Part shown: piece by piece, positions 1 to 9,243 of the stretch
Layout of the letters: every line of letters begins with the position of its first letter
Numbering within the stretch: the first letter of the stretch is position 1
Assembly: GCA_017860295.1 (NCBI GenBank)
Contig: JAFNAS010000005.1
Span: 1 to 64,000 of the forward strand
Length of the DNA: 64,000 nucleotides
Direction of reading: 5' to 3'
DNA from: Bacteroidota bacterium
Lineage (GTDB): Bacteria > Bacteroidota > Bacteroidia > Bacteroidales > Paludibacteraceae
Made by a program: the position numbers and the translations under genes
The notes under the pieces: model-generated
What the model saw: only the letters and a program-made list of their open reading frames with translations
Told to the model about the DNA's origin: nothing
Databases searched by the model: none

Positions 1-456
1 GCTACAAAACACCTCCGTGTTTCTCCCTCAAAGCGGCTGCAAAGTAACACCCTTTTTTCCATACTTCCAAACTACTACACCCTTTTTTGTGAGAAAAATT
101 ACATCTTTATTACAAGACTTTATATATCAATCATATAAACAAAATAAAACATACAATTACTCGATAATCAATTAGAATAAAAGCTATTAAAAAGACTTTA
201 CCTCCTGAAATTTTCAACTCCAACACAGCCATATTTTTCGCAAAATACACAAAAAACACTACATTGTAGCATCTTACGCCATCAGTTTCATCTGGAATAA
301 ATTGAACACATCGAAGACGGTTTGATCTCTTATTTTTGTTGGTCAAACTATTCCATAGTGTCATTTTCCGACAATTTTTCTCTTGAAAAGAATAACGATG
401 TAGACTAAATAGCGCTATTTTCTCTCCAGAAATGAAACTTCGGCGTAAATAAATTG
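1..456. other. gene-free left edge
   Basis: No convincing gene lies here. The far left, read on the minus strand, has the look of an upstream region for a gene outside the window (a TTACTTTGCAG stretch followed by purine-rich sequence). A 113-codon minus-strand open frame at 131-472 is lysine/phenylalanine-rich with no recognisable motif and overlaps the promoter of the rightward gene, so it is not called. Confidence 0.5.
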
Positions 457-464
457 TATTTTTG
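457..464 (+). promoter_or_regulatory. -7 box of the phosphatase gene
   Basis: TATTTTTG matches the Bacteroidota -7 consensus TAnnTTTG and lies 31 bases before the ATG at 496. No clear -33 TTG is present at the usual distance, so the assignment rests on the -7 box only. Confidence 0.45.
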
Positions 465-495
465 CACTTCACTTTTCACCATACAAATCAATAAA

Positions 496-1455
496 ATGAG
501 AACAAACAGAGCCCAAATATTACTTTTCCCGCTTCTTTTAGTCGTAATTATTATCATCGGATGCTGGATCGGAGGGCTTTTTATACATCAACAACATCTT
601 TCTTTGCCTTCAGCCAAAGATTATAACTTCTTTTTTGTGACCGACTATGGATCCGTAACAGGTCCTGGAATGAAAAAACAAATAGCAGATCAAATGAATT
701 TACTAGCACCGAAAGTAAATCCTCGCTATATTATTTCAGCTGGAGATAATTTTCATAGCGAATCTGCAATGTCGGCTACCGACCCTGCATGGAAAACCAA
801 TTTCGAACAATTCTTCAAGGTCGGATATATAAAGAACCTTGATTGGTACACCGGACTAGGAAACCACGATTATGCTGGTAACCCACAAGCACAGTTAGAC
901 TATGCGAAAATACATCCGCATTGGAATATGCCTGCACGTTATTACACTTTTATAAAGAAGACGGACGACAGCACCTCCATTCGGTTCGTCATTCTAGACA
1001 CAAATCCTTTTCAAACAAAATATCTTAAAAGCGGGCATGCCGATGTTGCCCGACAAGACACCAAAATGCAACTACATTGGATGGATAGCGTACTTGCATC
1101 CTCACACGAAAGATGGAAAATTGTAATTGGGCACCACCCAATCGTAAACTCAGGAATATTTACCGGCATTGACTCCAAATTAATCGAACAAATCAATCCT
1201 CTGCTAAAGAAGTACAAGGTTGATGTCTATTTCTCTGGGCATGTACACAGTTTTCAACATCAACAAAAAGACAATATAGATTATGTTGTAGGAGCCAGTA
1301 CCTGGAAAGGTAGAATAATCACCCCTTGGCTCTACTCAAAATATTGGAAGAATAGTACCGGATTTACCTTATGTTCGGTAGATGCCCATCACTTCCGTTT
1401 CTATTTTATAAACGAAAAGGGTCATATATTATATAGGTATAGCAGAAATAAATAA
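496..1455 (+). CDS. membrane-anchored purple acid phosphatase-like metallophosphoesterase
   Basis: A calcineurin-like metallophosphoesterase close to the tartrate-resistant (purple) acid phosphatases, which hydrolyse phosphomonoesters with a dinuclear metal centre. Metal-ligand motifs appear in order: DYG near residue 49, GDNFH near 83, GNHDY near 123, GHHP near 214 and GHVHSFQH near 250. Residues 8-28 form one hydrophobic helix that reads as a signal anchor, so the catalytic domain should sit in the periplasm. The ATG at 496 is preferred to one at 454 because the latter falls before the -7 box. The 320-residue length suits a single-domain enzyme. It stands alone; the next gene is convergent. 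The substrate cannot be told from sequence. Confidence 0.85.
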   Translation: MRTNRAQILLFPLLLVVIIIIGCWIGGLFIHQQHLSLPSAKDYNFFFVTDYGSVTGPGMKKQIADQMNLLAPKVNPRYIISAGDNFHSESAMSATDPAWKTNFEQFFKVGYIKNLDWYTGLGNHDYAGNPQAQLDYAKIHPHWNMPARYYTFIKKTDDSTSIRFVILDTNPFQTKYLKSGHADVARQDTKMQLHWMDSVLASSHERWKIVIGHHPIVNSGIFTGIDSKLIEQINPLLKKYKVDVYFSGHVHSFQHQQKDNIDYVVGASTWKGRIITPWLYSKYWKNSTGFTLCSVDAHHFRFYFINEKGHILYRYSRNK

Positions 1456-1627
1456 TTACTTGTTTGTTATAGCTGCATTTTGTAAATTTATAGCAGAAAA
1501 GCTTGCAAAGCTAAGCATAATATCCAAAATAATTTATTATTAATCATCATGATATAAACATCATAAGGATTGATGTTATAAACAGTTTTGTCTTAACAAA
1601 CGCCCGCGTATGTTACAACATTCTTAC

Positions 1628-3682
1628 TTATGCATTCGTTTCTGATGTTACCGGATATACAATCCGGCTATGATAGATATTACGAAGCTTATCTTTAAAC
1701 ACAGCCTTCACCGTCTCTATGTCACGCAGCGTAATCGGTGCATCGCGAAAAGCCCCTTCGTTAATTTGTGTCTGCACAATCCGCTCTACCAGGCAGGAAA
1801 TGCTTTCTTCCGAATATTCCGTCAAACTACGCGAGGCTGCTTCCACCGCATCGGCCATCATCAAAAGAGCGGTCTCTTTGGTGCGTGGATTGGGTCCTGG
1901 ATAAGTAAACGCTTCATCATTGGGCGATGCTGCCGGGAATTGCGTGCAAAATCGTTGATAGAAATAACGCACCTTTCCCTTGCCGTGATGCATACGTATA
2001 AATTGGATAATCTGCCGAGGCAACTTATTCTTGGTTGCAATACGAATGCCTTCCGTCACATGGTTAATTACGATCTTAGCGGCAGCTTCATCGGGCAAAG
2101 AAACTAAGGGATTAACTCCTCCTACCTGATTTTCGGTAAAATAGGAAGGTGCCGCCATCTTTCCAATGTCATGATACAACGCACCGGTACGCACCAACAA
2201 GGTGTTGGCATTAATCTTCTGAGCCGCTTCGGTAGCAAGATTCGATACTTGCAATGAATGCTGAAAAGTACCAGGTGCTTGTTCCGAAAAACGAATCATC
2301 AGCGGGCTATTGATATTAGAAAGCTCGATCAGCGTAACATTCGACAAAAAGCCGAATGATTTTTCCACTATATAAATAAAGGCATACGCAAACAACAACA
2401 GCAAGGCATTGATACCGAACAGCAAGAAGCGCACCCACAATATTTTTTCAAAATTATGATCCTGAACCAATGAAACTCCAAGATAACCAACGCTATACGT
2501 AACAAATATCAATCCTGCCGTTTGTACCAATTGTGACCGCTGAGTCAGATCGCGCAGACTAGTAATAACCGTCATACCTACGGCAATTTGCAGGACCACG
2601 AATTCAAATTGAGACGAACGGACTACAAAAGAGACCATCAGCACCGTAATAATATGGGCAAACAGAGCCGACCGGGAATCGAAAAACGTGCAAATCATCA
2701 CCGGTAGCAAGGCAAACGGCACCAGATAAATACTGAAACTGGTAAAGGAGATCACGGCAAAGGCACATCCTACTATCAGTACAATCATCATTACAATGAA
2801 CAAAATGTTTTTAAACCGGGCAAAAATCTCGCGACGACGGAACATCAGAATATATAGGAATAGTAACGTCATCAGCCCTGTCACAATAAGAATCTCCCCC
2901 AACAACACTATCCATGACTGGGTCACAGCACCCTGCATTTTATTCATCGCAATCTGGAGGGATGTCAACACCCGATAGGACGATTCGGTAACAATGTCCC
3001 CTTTGTCAATCACACGTTCACCGGCCTGTACAATACCTTCAGTCTGAGATACGGCACGCAGAATTTCGTTGCGCACCTGCTCCGAAACAGAAACATCATA
3101 CACCAAATTGTCGGTAAGGTAGCCATTCAAATTACACGATTGAAGCACCCGGCTGCTCAATCCTCCGGTAGTATGAGCCAAGATATACTCGTATGCCGTT
3201 TTTACTGTGAAAATTTCAGCAAGCGGCACTGTGGTTGCCACATTGTTTTGCACCACAGCCACCATTTGTACTTTGTCTTTCTTCATTTTCTCATAATCAT
3301 CAACACGCATGATGCCTTTACTGTAAACATACTCAAACTGATTCCGAATATATTGTCGGTAAGGAGTTGCCATAGACAAAATCATGGAACTTGAACGCTC
3401 TAGCTCTTCTATTTTAGTGCTTTGCAAAGAAGCATTGACCCGAAAATAGGGAGTATATTGGCGCAAGACACTATCCTGTTCAATCTTTAATTGTTTCGGA
3501 TCTTTATAAATAGGAAAATCGAACGCAGCAGTAATCAGTTCATAATGCCAGGGTTTACCGACATTGAATGTATAATTAAATCGGTTCTGACGTGGAAAGA
3601 ATTCGACTATCAATGCAATGGCCAACAAAAACAGAGCGATTTTCAGCCATATTTTCTTGCTTTCCTCAAAATTCAGATTCAT
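1628..3682 (-). CDS. 7TM-HD phosphohydrolase (PgpH/YqfF-like)
   Basis: Inner-membrane HD-domain protein of the 7TM receptor-HD hydrolase family; studied members such as Listeria PgpH hydrolyse cyclic di-AMP. Residues 10-26 are a transmembrane helix, a large extracytoplasmic domain follows to about 255, then a block of about seven helices (about 260-450), then a cytoplasmic HD domain. HD signatures are visible: ALYHDIGK near residue 520, an INHV segment, a MHHGKG segment, and MMADAVEAASRS further on. Length (684 residues) is typical. It lies 100 bases beyond ruvC on the same strand and has its own -7 box. The c-di-AMP role is inferred from the family. Confidence 0.88.
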   Translation of the reverse strand: MNLNFEESKKIWLKIALFLLAIALIVEFFPRQNRFNYTFNVGKPWHYELITAAFDFPIYKDPKQLKIEQDSVLRQYTPYFRVNASLQSTKIEELERSSSMILSMATPYRQYIRNQFEYVYSKGIMRVDDYEKMKKDKVQMVAVVQNNVATTVPLAEIFTVKTAYEYILAHTTGGLSSRVLQSCNLNGYLTDNLVYDVSVSEQVRNEILRAVSQTEGIVQAGERVIDKGDIVTESSYRVLTSLQIAMNKMQGAVTQSWIVLLGEILIVTGLMTLLFLYILMFRRREIFARFKNILFIVMMIVLIVGCAFAVISFTSFSIYLVPFALLPVMICTFFDSRSALFAHIITVLMVSFVVRSSQFEFVVLQIAVGMTVITSLRDLTQRSQLVQTAGLIFVTYSVGYLGVSLVQDHNFEKILWVRFLLFGINALLLLFAYAFIYIVEKSFGFLSNVTLIELSNINSPLMIRFSEQAPGTFQHSLQVSNLATEAAQKINANTLLVRTGALYHDIGKMAAPSYFTENQVGGVNPLVSLPDEAAAKIVINHVTEGIRIATKNKLPRQIIQFIRMHHGKGKVRYFYQRFCTQFPAASPNDEAFTYPGPNPRTKETALLMMADAVEAASRSLTEYSEESISCLVERIVQTQINEGAFRDAPITLRDIETVKAVFKDKLRNIYHSRIVYPVTSETNA

Positions 3683-3707
3683 TGATTATTGTTTTAGAAA
3701 CGACACA

Positions 3708-3715
3708 CAAATATA
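3708..3715 (-). promoter_or_regulatory. -7 box of the 7TM-HD gene
   Basis: On the minus strand the sequence reads TATATTTG, matching TAnnTTTG, 26 bases before the start codon. No good -33 element was found. It suggests the gene can be transcribed separately from ruvC. Confidence 0.4.
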
Positions 3716-3782
3716 ACGATTAGTTATGAGTTCGAGTATTCGGATCGACATACCGCAGATCCTTCACACCATTTATGAAACA

Positions 3783-4352
3783 CTAGCGAGCCACTTTGTC
3801 TTTGTTTTTCTCCACGAAATCCTTCCACCCGTGATATTTTTTCTCATTTTGAGGACGATTCGTCTGGTAATAATGACAAAGTGCAGCCCCCAAAGCATCG
3901 GTAGCATCAAGCTTCGCCTGCATATCTGCGGCCTCTATTTTAAGAATCCGGCGCAACATATCGGACACCTGTTCTTTAGAAGCCTTGCCGTTACCGGTTA
4001 TAGCCATTTTAATCTTAAGCGGAGCATATTCCGTTATTTCGATTTTGCGATGAAGAGCGGCCGCCATAGCTACACCCTGCCCTCGCCCGAGTTTGAGCAT
4101 CGACTGTACATTTTTACCGAAAAACGGTGCTTCAATGGCCAATTCGGTGGGATGAAACTCGTCGATAAGCGATAACGTACGCTCAAAAATACGTTGCAAG
4201 CGGTCATAGTGATTGACTATTTTCCGCATATCGATTATACCCATGACCAGCAGAGATGGCTGCTTGTTAACGATCCGCAGCATGGCATAACCCATAATAG
4301 TTGTCCCGGGGTCGATGCCCATAATAATCCGTTCTCCGTTTTCCGACATCAT
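3783..4352 (-). CDS. ruvC: Holliday junction resolvase RuvC
   Basis: Crossover junction endonuclease that cuts Holliday junctions in recombinational repair, normally with RuvAB. The RNase H-like acidic residues are recognisable: Asp in IMGIDPGTT (residues 10-18), Glu in ELAIEAPFF near 70, and the pair in [12 protein letters not shown] near 145. The 189-residue length fits, with a short basic C-terminal tail. The first ATG overlaps the stop of the upstream DUF4286 gene in an ATGA arrangement, so the two are probably co-translated. Two ATG codons stand in tandem and either could be used. Confidence 0.95.
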   Translation of the reverse strand: MMSENGERIIMGIDPGTTIMGYAMLRIVNKQPSLLVMGIIDMRKIVNHYDRLQRIFERTLSLIDEFHPTELAIEAPFFGKNVQSMLKLGRGQGVAMAAALHRKIEITEYAPLKIKMAITGNGKASKEQVSDMLRRILKIEAADMQAKLDATDALGAALCHYYQTNRPQNEKKYHGWKDFVEKNKDKVAR

Positions 4353-4654
4353 ACCAACACCTCCAGAACTGTAGAAAAATAGAGCACTTTGGTACCGAAC
4401 AACCGGTTAACAGATGCAGCCAACAGTTGCTCTTGTTCTTTTCTCCAGCGATCGACAGCGACCAACGTCCCGACCGAAAACTGTACCGATATAGAGATGG
4501 AATCACCGGCATTTTCGGTCAGTACACGAAAGATGTGCAGGTCGGCAAAGGCCCCACCGGCCGTCATAAAGGGTATATATTCGTCGTCGAGCCAGCTTTT
4601 CCAGGCTTCTAAAACGCTATCTTCCAGACAAAAAGTTGTGTTATAGATATACAT
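4349..4654 (-). CDS. DUF4286 family protein
   Basis: A 101-residue protein of the DUF4286 family, common in Bacteroidota next to ruvC and without known function. It begins [12 protein letters not shown], followed by a [10 protein letters not shown] segment characteristic of the family, suggesting a ferredoxin-like alpha/beta fold. No signal peptide or membrane helix. It overlaps ruvC by four bases. A -7 box (TACTTTTG, 4669-4676) sits just upstream, back to back with the tRNA promoter. Confidence 0.8.
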   Translation of the reverse strand: MYIYNTTFCLEDSVLEAWKSWLDDEYIPFMTAGGAFADLHIFRVLTENAGDSISISVQFSVGTLVAVDRWRKEQEQLLAASVNRLFGTKVLYFSTVLEVLV

Positions 4655-4668
4655 ATCAATATTTTTGA

Positions 4669-4676
4669 CAAAAGTA
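4669..4676 (-). promoter_or_regulatory. -7 box for DUF4286-ruvC
   Basis: The minus strand reads TACTTTTG, a match to TAnnTTTG, 15 bases before the DUF4286 ATG. No -33 element is clear. Confidence 0.4.
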
Positions 4677-4700
4677 ACATTTTATTTCGGATTAAAATAG

Positions 4701-4708
4701 TATCTTTG
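4701..4708 (+). promoter_or_regulatory. -7 box for tRNA-Ala
   Basis: TATCTTTG matches the Bacteroidota -7 consensus and ends 16 bases before the tRNA 5' end. It is divergent from the DUF4286 -7 box only 24 bases away. Confidence 0.55.
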
Positions 4709-4724
4709 CGTCGCTAAAAAGCAA

Positions 4725-4798
4725 GGGGTATTAGCTCATCTGGCTAGAGCGCGACACTGGCAGTGTCGAGGTGAGCGGTTCGAGTCCGCTATACTCCA
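4725..4798 (+). tRNA. tRNA-Ala(GGC)
   Basis: A complete 74-base cloverleaf can be folded by hand. The acceptor stem GGGGTAT pairs with ATACTCC and contains the G3:U70 wobble that is the alanine identity element. The D arm is GCTC/GAGC. The anticodon stem is CGACA/TGTCG with loop CTGGCAG, giving anticodon GGC. The T arm is AGCGG-TTCGAGT-CCGCT. The discriminator is A and CCA is not encoded. A Rho-independent terminator follows. Confidence 0.96.
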
Positions 4799-4803
4799 CT
4801 TAC

Positions 4804-4837
4804 AAGCGGTCAGGAATTTTTCCGACCGCTTTTTTTA
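4804..4837 (+). terminator. terminator of tRNA-Ala
   Basis: AAGCGGTC and GACCGCTT form a strong stem (extended by AGGAA/TTCC) followed by seven T residues, directly after the tRNA. Confidence 0.88.
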
Positions 4838-4841
4838 TACC

Positions 4842-4870
4842 AAAAACGGCCGGAGCAAACACTCCGACCG
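4842..4870 (-). terminator. terminator of the leftward uptake operon
   Basis: On the minus strand CGGTCGGAG pairs with CTCCGGCCG (one G-U pair) around a short loop, followed by TTTTTGG. It lies 35 bases beyond the stop of the binding-protein gene. Confidence 0.7.
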
Positions 4871-4904
4871 CTTATAACCACAGCTACTTACACATAATCA
4901 CAAC

Positions 4905-5966
4905 TCAAACGATCTTCGGTTGGGGGTTGAGCAGTTCTTTCGCCTCGTTATCGCTTAAATCGTAATGATAGAATTTATGGAAATATTCCTTCGCCACCTT
5001 CACCATATCGAAGGGAAAGCGCTCGGGATACATCAGATGAGCCAGCCAGATATAACCGATAATGCGGTTTATTCCCGGCGGACGATCGATCCAGCCGAAC
5101 GGCCGCCACGGAACCTGATAGACTTTGTTGTTTTTCACCGCATTCAATAATTTCCATTTAGGCGACGTTTTGATGGCTCTATAAGATGACATTTCATCGA
5201 AATTGCCCGACCACACCAAAATGATTTCGGGCTGCCACACATACAATTGTTCCATGGAAACGACAGTCATCCCTTTGCCGGACAACACCTCCACCTGCGC
5301 TACATTCTGCACGCCGATCGAATCGAGTAACACGCTGTGTACCGAACCAGTAGGGTCGGTCCGCAACCCGTCATCTCCTTCGGCATAATAAACCCGATGG
5401 CGTTTATCAGTCCGAATTTTCCTTGCCACGGCAGGAATGGAATCGATATAATGATGAACAAATTCGGCCAGCTCTTCGGCTTTGGTTTGCTTGTGAAGCA
5501 GGTCGCCCACAAACCGGAACACCTCTTTATAACGATTGACCCGCATATCGACCAACACCACCGGAATGTGCAACTTGGCCTGCAGCTTGTTTGCCTGATC
5601 GATTTTTTGAGGCGACAGATCGTTGGCATAGAGTATAATATCCGGCTTCAATCGCACAATTTCTTCGTCGGATCCCTCTTCGATGACATAAGGTTTTCCC
5701 TCGTAAAACGATTTCTTCAGGTATTTCTTTTCCGAATCGTTGTAATGAAACACCGCATTGACCGTTATCGCCGTATCAAACGCATAAATAAGCGTTGCCG
5801 AATGGCGGTCGATAAATACCGAACGAATGGAATCGGGAATCTCCACCTGCCGACCCGCCATATCGGTAATGATTCTTGTTCCGCCTTTACTGCCTGTTTT
5901 CCCTCCGCCACAGCCGCACAAGACGATCAATAGTAATCCGATAACATAACACGTTAATTGACGCAT
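4905..5966 (-). CDS. ABC importer substrate-binding lipoprotein (class III, FecB/MolA-like)
   Basis: Periplasmic binding protein of the TroA/FecB fold, for iron-complex, cobalamin or molybdate-type importers. A lipobox (IVLCGC, Cys at about residue 18) marks it as a lipoprotein. Then come DMAGRQVEIP near 35, a long helix linking two lobes, and a C-terminal lobe with WIDRPPGINRIIG and EYFHKFYH. It is clearly paralogous to the protein at 12504-13547, which shares the RPPG-NRI-G and KFYH blocks. It is last in a three-gene leftward operon, 11 bases after a TonB receptor. No permease is encoded on this strand, so it may use the FecCD/FecE pair of the rightward operon. The ligand is unknown. Confidence 0.85.
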   Translation of the reverse strand: MRQLTCYVIGLLLIVLCGCGGGKTGSKGGTRIITDMAGRQVEIPDSIRSVFIDRHSATLIYAFDTAITVNAVFHYNDSEKKYLKKSFYEGKPYVIEEGSDEEIVRLKPDIILYANDLSPQKIDQANKLQAKLHIPVVLVDMRVNRYKEVFRFVGDLLHKQTKAEELAEFVHHYIDSIPAVARKIRTDKRHRVYYAEGDDGLRTDPTGSVHSVLLDSIGVQNVAQVEVLSGKGMTVVSMEQLYVWQPEIILVWSGNFDEMSSYRAIKTSPKWKLLNAVKNNKVYQVPWRPFGWIDRPPGINRIIGYIWLAHLMYPERFPFDMVKVAKEYFHKFYHYDLSDNEAKELLNPQPKIV

Positions 5967-5977
5967 GGATATTGAAT

Positions 5978-7972
5978 TTAGAATTTATATTTCAACAGAA
6001 ACTGAAAAGTACGCCCCTCTTCGGGATAACCTTCGACAACGGCATAGTTTTTATCCAGAATATTGTTAACCAAAAACTCCAACGCAAGCGGCTTAAAGAG
6101 CGACGCATGCAATTTGGCATGAAGCAACAAATAGGATGGAGCCTTGTATTTCCCGTCGCTGGTACTGATTCGTTCCGAATTATACTCTCCGCTAATTTGC
6201 AGATAACCGTCGGCATCGGGCAAATTCAACTGTGTATAAACAAACACCTTGTTTTTAGGTACATCCGTAAAAAGAATGGAAGGATTGGAGTTGTTCTTCC
6301 GATCGATAAAACTATAGCTTATGCCGGCATTGATCGCTTTGACCGGAGCCCAGCCTGCCTGTAGCTCAAACCCTTTGAAAGTGGCCTTGCCCGTATTTTG
6401 CATCTGTGTGAGATTGGTTCCAATGGTAACGGACTGGATGGCATCCTGTAATTTATTGAGAAACACGGCTGCTTCCACCTGTAGTTTGTCTGTCAAGGTA
6501 GCGGCGTAGTTCAACTCGAAATTCCAGCTGTATTCGGCTTTCAGCGCCGGATTCGGGATGGCAGTACCCATTTTGTACGAATAGCGATCTTTCAGCGTCG
6601 GAAAACGTGATTTGCGGGATGCCGAAAGCGTTATCTGCTGATCGCTTGCCAGATTGTAGACCAATCCCAACTGATAATTGAAATTGTTGCTTGAGCTGGT
6701 AGTGAACTGAATATTGGAGGTCGATGTTACCACCGAATCGGCTTTCACACTGCTTCGTGTATTGTAGCTGATACCGGCGATGGCATTCAGTCTCGAAGAT
6801 AAGCGATAGCTGTCTTCCGCACCGATCGACAAAGTATTATCGGCAAAATGCTTGTTAATTGCCCCTTCATTGTGTTCGTTGTGCACATCGTATTTCTCGT
6901 GAATGGCAAAACGCAAAGTGTTATTTGTAAAATAATCGGTCGACAACTCAGCCGAACCTCCAGCCGTATAATCGTCATAAATACTTATGAATGACGATTT
7001 TTTATTCATTGTCGTATAAGTGGAATCGTCCCAGGCATTCAACTTGTTGTAATACTTGTCGTAAAAAGCATTGGCTTTGACATAAGTAGACGACGACAAT
7101 TTGGTTTTGGAGATAAAATAGAGGCTCGACTTGTCCCAGTCGGGATATTCCCAATATTTATACGACGATGTAGCCGTATTTAGTCCGCAATAGGTCGGAA
7201 TTCCCTTTTCGGCATGTTGCACAATGTAGTTGATCGAGTATTCGTCGGTAGCATTCGGCGTGTAGCCCAACTTCAGATTGGTCTTGAAATCTTTTGATTC
7301 GGAATGATTCCGTCGTCCGCCATTCTCGCCTTTCCTCTTTACAAAGTCGTCGGAAAGCGACATAAAATTCTTTTTCAGCAATGAAATATTCCCCAGAAAA
7401 TAGAATTTGTCGAACTTACTTCCGATACTCAGCGCCGAGTGGTAACCGTTAATCCCCTGATTACTCAGTTTAATACCGCTTTCACCACCTATCTCAAATT
7501 TATCGACCGGTTTTCGGGAAATAAGATTGATTGCACCTCCCAGTGTATTGGATCCGTACAATATGGATGTAAATCCTTTCGAAACAGTTATTTTCGAAAG
7601 ATCATACGTTGTAAACCGGGAGAGATCGATATACCCGTCGTAAGGAACATAGATAGGTACTCCGTCGGCATAGATAGGAACCTGACGCAGATCGAATCCC
7701 CGCAAATAGAGCATCGCCTCGTTCCGACCTCCGATAGTCGTAATGTTCAGTCCGGGCAATAACTTCAGCGCCGAAGCAAGATCGTCGCGGTTAAATTGTT
7801 GCAACTGCTGCATATCCACCTGTTGAAATTGCGAACTGGTTTTCAGTGCACTGACAGACACTTCACCCAAGGTATACACTCTCGAGATGGAATCGTTCTT
7901 TTCGTTGCCATCGGAAGCATACAACTTACATACTATCAATGCCATAAGCAATAGTAAAAATTTAGTCTTCAT
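5978..7972 (-). CDS. TonB-dependent outer membrane receptor
   Basis: Outer-membrane gated barrel importing large or scarce ligands with TonB energy. Signal peptide residues 1-19 (cut after LYAS), a plug domain from about 33 to 160 (TLGEVSVSA, LLPGLNITTIGGRNEAMLYLRG, then YGSNTLGGAINLISR), and a barrel to the end, closing with an aromatic strand ending KYKF. It has no N-terminal carboxypeptidase-regulatory domain and no SusD partner, which favours a metal complex, siderophore or tetrapyrrole over a glycan. It lies 31 bases after the tetrapyrrole methylase gene and 11 before the binding lipoprotein gene. Ligand assignment is inference. Confidence 0.88.
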   Translation of the reverse strand: MKTKFLLLLMALIVCKLYASDGNEKNDSISRVYTLGEVSVSALKTSSQFQQVDMQQLQQFNRDDLASALKLLPGLNITTIGGRNEAMLYLRGFDLRQVPIYADGVPIYVPYDGYIDLSRFTTYDLSKITVSKGFTSILYGSNTLGGAINLISRKPVDKFEIGGESGIKLSNQGINGYHSALSIGSKFDKFYFLGNISLLKKNFMSLSDDFVKRKGENGGRRNHSESKDFKTNLKLGYTPNATDEYSINYIVQHAEKGIPTYCGLNTATSSYKYWEYPDWDKSSLYFISKTKLSSSTYVKANAFYDKYYNKLNAWDDSTYTTMNKKSSFISIYDDYTAGGSAELSTDYFTNNTLRFAIHEKYDVHNEHNEGAINKHFADNTLSIGAEDSYRLSSRLNAIAGISYNTRSSVKADSVVTSTSNIQFTTSSSNNFNYQLGLVYNLASDQQITLSASRKSRFPTLKDRYSYKMGTAIPNPALKAEYSWNFELNYAATLTDKLQVEAAVFLNKLQDAIQSVTIGTNLTQMQNTGKATFKGFELQAGWAPVKAINAGISYSFIDRKNNSNPSILFTDVPKNKVFVYTQLNLPDADGYLQISGEYNSERISTSDGKYKAPSYLLLHAKLHASLFKPLALEFLVNNILDKNYAVVEGYPEEGRTFQFLLKYKF

Positions 7973-8003
7973 AAGTGTTTGGAGTTAGTTATTAACGGAT
8001 TGA

Positions 8004-8798
8004 TCAACACATTTGAGTTATTCGGGCCAAATCACGTTCGGCCTGCGACTTAGGCGAGAGATAGTGCGTAACATATTTCCCGATAAAAAAGGTAAAAGGA
8101 GCCACCATCTCCCGACTCTCCATTTTCTGCAGAATATTCTGCATGGTTCCTTCCACGCAATCTTCGTCGGACAACGAAATCATGGAGGTAGCTACCACCG
8201 GCAAATCGGATATCAAACCCTCCTCTTCGAAAAGAGCAAAAATTTCCCGGAGATGGTCGTAGGCCATATAAAGCACCACCGTAGCATCCTGGTCGCGCAT
8301 CATGCGGGCGGCACTTCTGATCAGACCGACTCTGTCGTCCAGTTGATCTGCGATCAGATAGAGCGTTGCGTTGGTTTCTCCTTTTTCATTGAGCGGGATG
8401 GCAAAGAGATTTGATCCGGCTGTACCAGCAGTGATTCCGGGGATAATCTCAAACGGGACACCTCTCTCTTTCAGTTTTTTGGCTTCGTATCCACCCCCAT
8501 TGAACATCAGCGCATCTCCGGCCTTCAAGCGAACTATCTTCTTGCCTTCATTATAATACTGCTCAAGCACGTCCAGCATATCTACCCGTCTGGCCGGATC
8601 TTCATTGTGCTTGTCTATAAATCTGACCACTGTTTTGGACGAAGCGACCTCAGTCACATGCACTGCAGGGAGGCAATCGTACAATAAAACATCGGCTTCT
8701 TCAATACTGCGGTAAGCTTTAACCGTCAACAAACCGGGATCTCCCGGTCCGGCCCCGACAATCTTTACCGGGTAGCGTTCTTTTGTCTTTTTATTCAT
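8004..8798 (-). CDS. tetrapyrrole methylase, divergent SUMT/CobA-like
   Basis: S-adenosylmethionine-dependent methylase of the uroporphyrinogen-III C-methyltransferase fold (264 residues). The glycine-rich VGAGPGDPGLLTVKA near residue 14 and IIPGITAGTAG near 130 are intact. The usual RLKGGDPFVFGRGGEE block is altered to RLKAGDALMFNGGGYE, so canonical siroheme/cobalamin precursor chemistry is not assured. The ATG at 8798 is chosen over a TTG at 8804. It heads a three-gene leftward operon with a TonB receptor and a binding lipoprotein; no other siroheme or corrinoid biosynthesis gene is nearby. It may modify an imported tetrapyrrole or supply siroheme/corrinoid. Family confident, substrate not. 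Confidence 0.82.
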   Translation of the reverse strand: MNKKTKERYPVKIVGAGPGDPGLLTVKAYRSIEEADVLLYDCLPAVHVTEVASSKTVVRFIDKHNEDPARRVDMLDVLEQYYNEGKKIVRLKAGDALMFNGGGYEAKKLKERGVPFEIIPGITAGTAGSNLFAIPLNEKGETNATLYLIADQLDDRVGLIRSAARMMRDQDATVVLYMAYDHLREIFALFEEEGLISDLPVVATSMISLSDEDCVEGTMQNILQKMESREMVAPFTFFIGKYVTHYLSPKSQAERDLARITQMC

Positions 8799-8872
8799 AT
8801 GCAATTGATATTGGTATATATTTATTTATCAGTCTGGTTTGCATCGTTATCTTTATAATAAATAACGACAGG

Positions 8873-8899
8873 TAAAAAAAGAGGATGAAAAGACATCCT
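8873..8899 (-). terminator. leftward hairpin terminator
   Basis: AGGATG and CATCCT form a six-base-pair stem around six bases, followed on the minus strand by CTTTTTTT. It ends the minus strand about 110 bases after the stop of the frame at 9010-9243, implying a leftward transcript there separate from the methylase operon. Confidence 0.5.
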
Positions 8900-9009
8900 G
8901 ATTTTTAGAGCATTATAGAATGAATATCAAGCAAAGTGTATGCCAGAATCATCTTACACAAACATATAACACTGTATTACAAAGCATTAAAAACAGTATC
9001 AATTCCATT

Positions 9010-9243
9010 CTATTTTTCATTTCTTACATCCAGGTAGCGGATATGGAACGATCTACACAAAAATGTAGAACGATTAACCCCAAGAAAAGCACGGAATCGA
9101 GCCAACAGCCGATCTGCATCCCCAACCGAACCATAAAACAGTCCCCAAAGTTCCTTTTTCAAGAGCTGCCAATCACTATCCTCCTCCCTCGAAGCGATGA
9201 TCCCGGCAAACAGTAACTGGCTTTTTATCCGTAACCGGACAAC
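9010..9243 (-). pseudogene. protein-like remnant without a start codon
   Basis: A minus-strand frame of 77 sense codons reads like real protein: charged and hydrophobic residues alternate helically (DWQLLKKELWGLFYG, then RLLARFRAFLG and FHIRYLDVRNEK before the stop). It has no ATG, and an in-frame TAG (9244-9246) closes it upstream. Beyond that, fragments in other frames (MTDFLKAKNLRF from 9340, MVTLVRHVACRL) also look coding, as if one gene of about 110 codons had decayed by frameshift. The family was not recognised. A hairpin terminator follows on the same strand. Confidence 0.35.

Noticed and set aside
1-30. 5' part of a tRNA-Ser on the minus strand at the left edge
   Set aside because: GGAGGTGTTTTGTAGC resembles a tRNA start but lacks enough sequence to form any arm.
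131-472. 113-codon minus-strand gene
   Set aside because: No motif or family, low-complexity composition, and it overlaps the -7 box of the rightward phosphatase gene.
8920-9216. 98-codon plus-strand gene
   Set aside because: Composition is unlike a protein, no family recognised, and it is antisense to a better coding-like frame.
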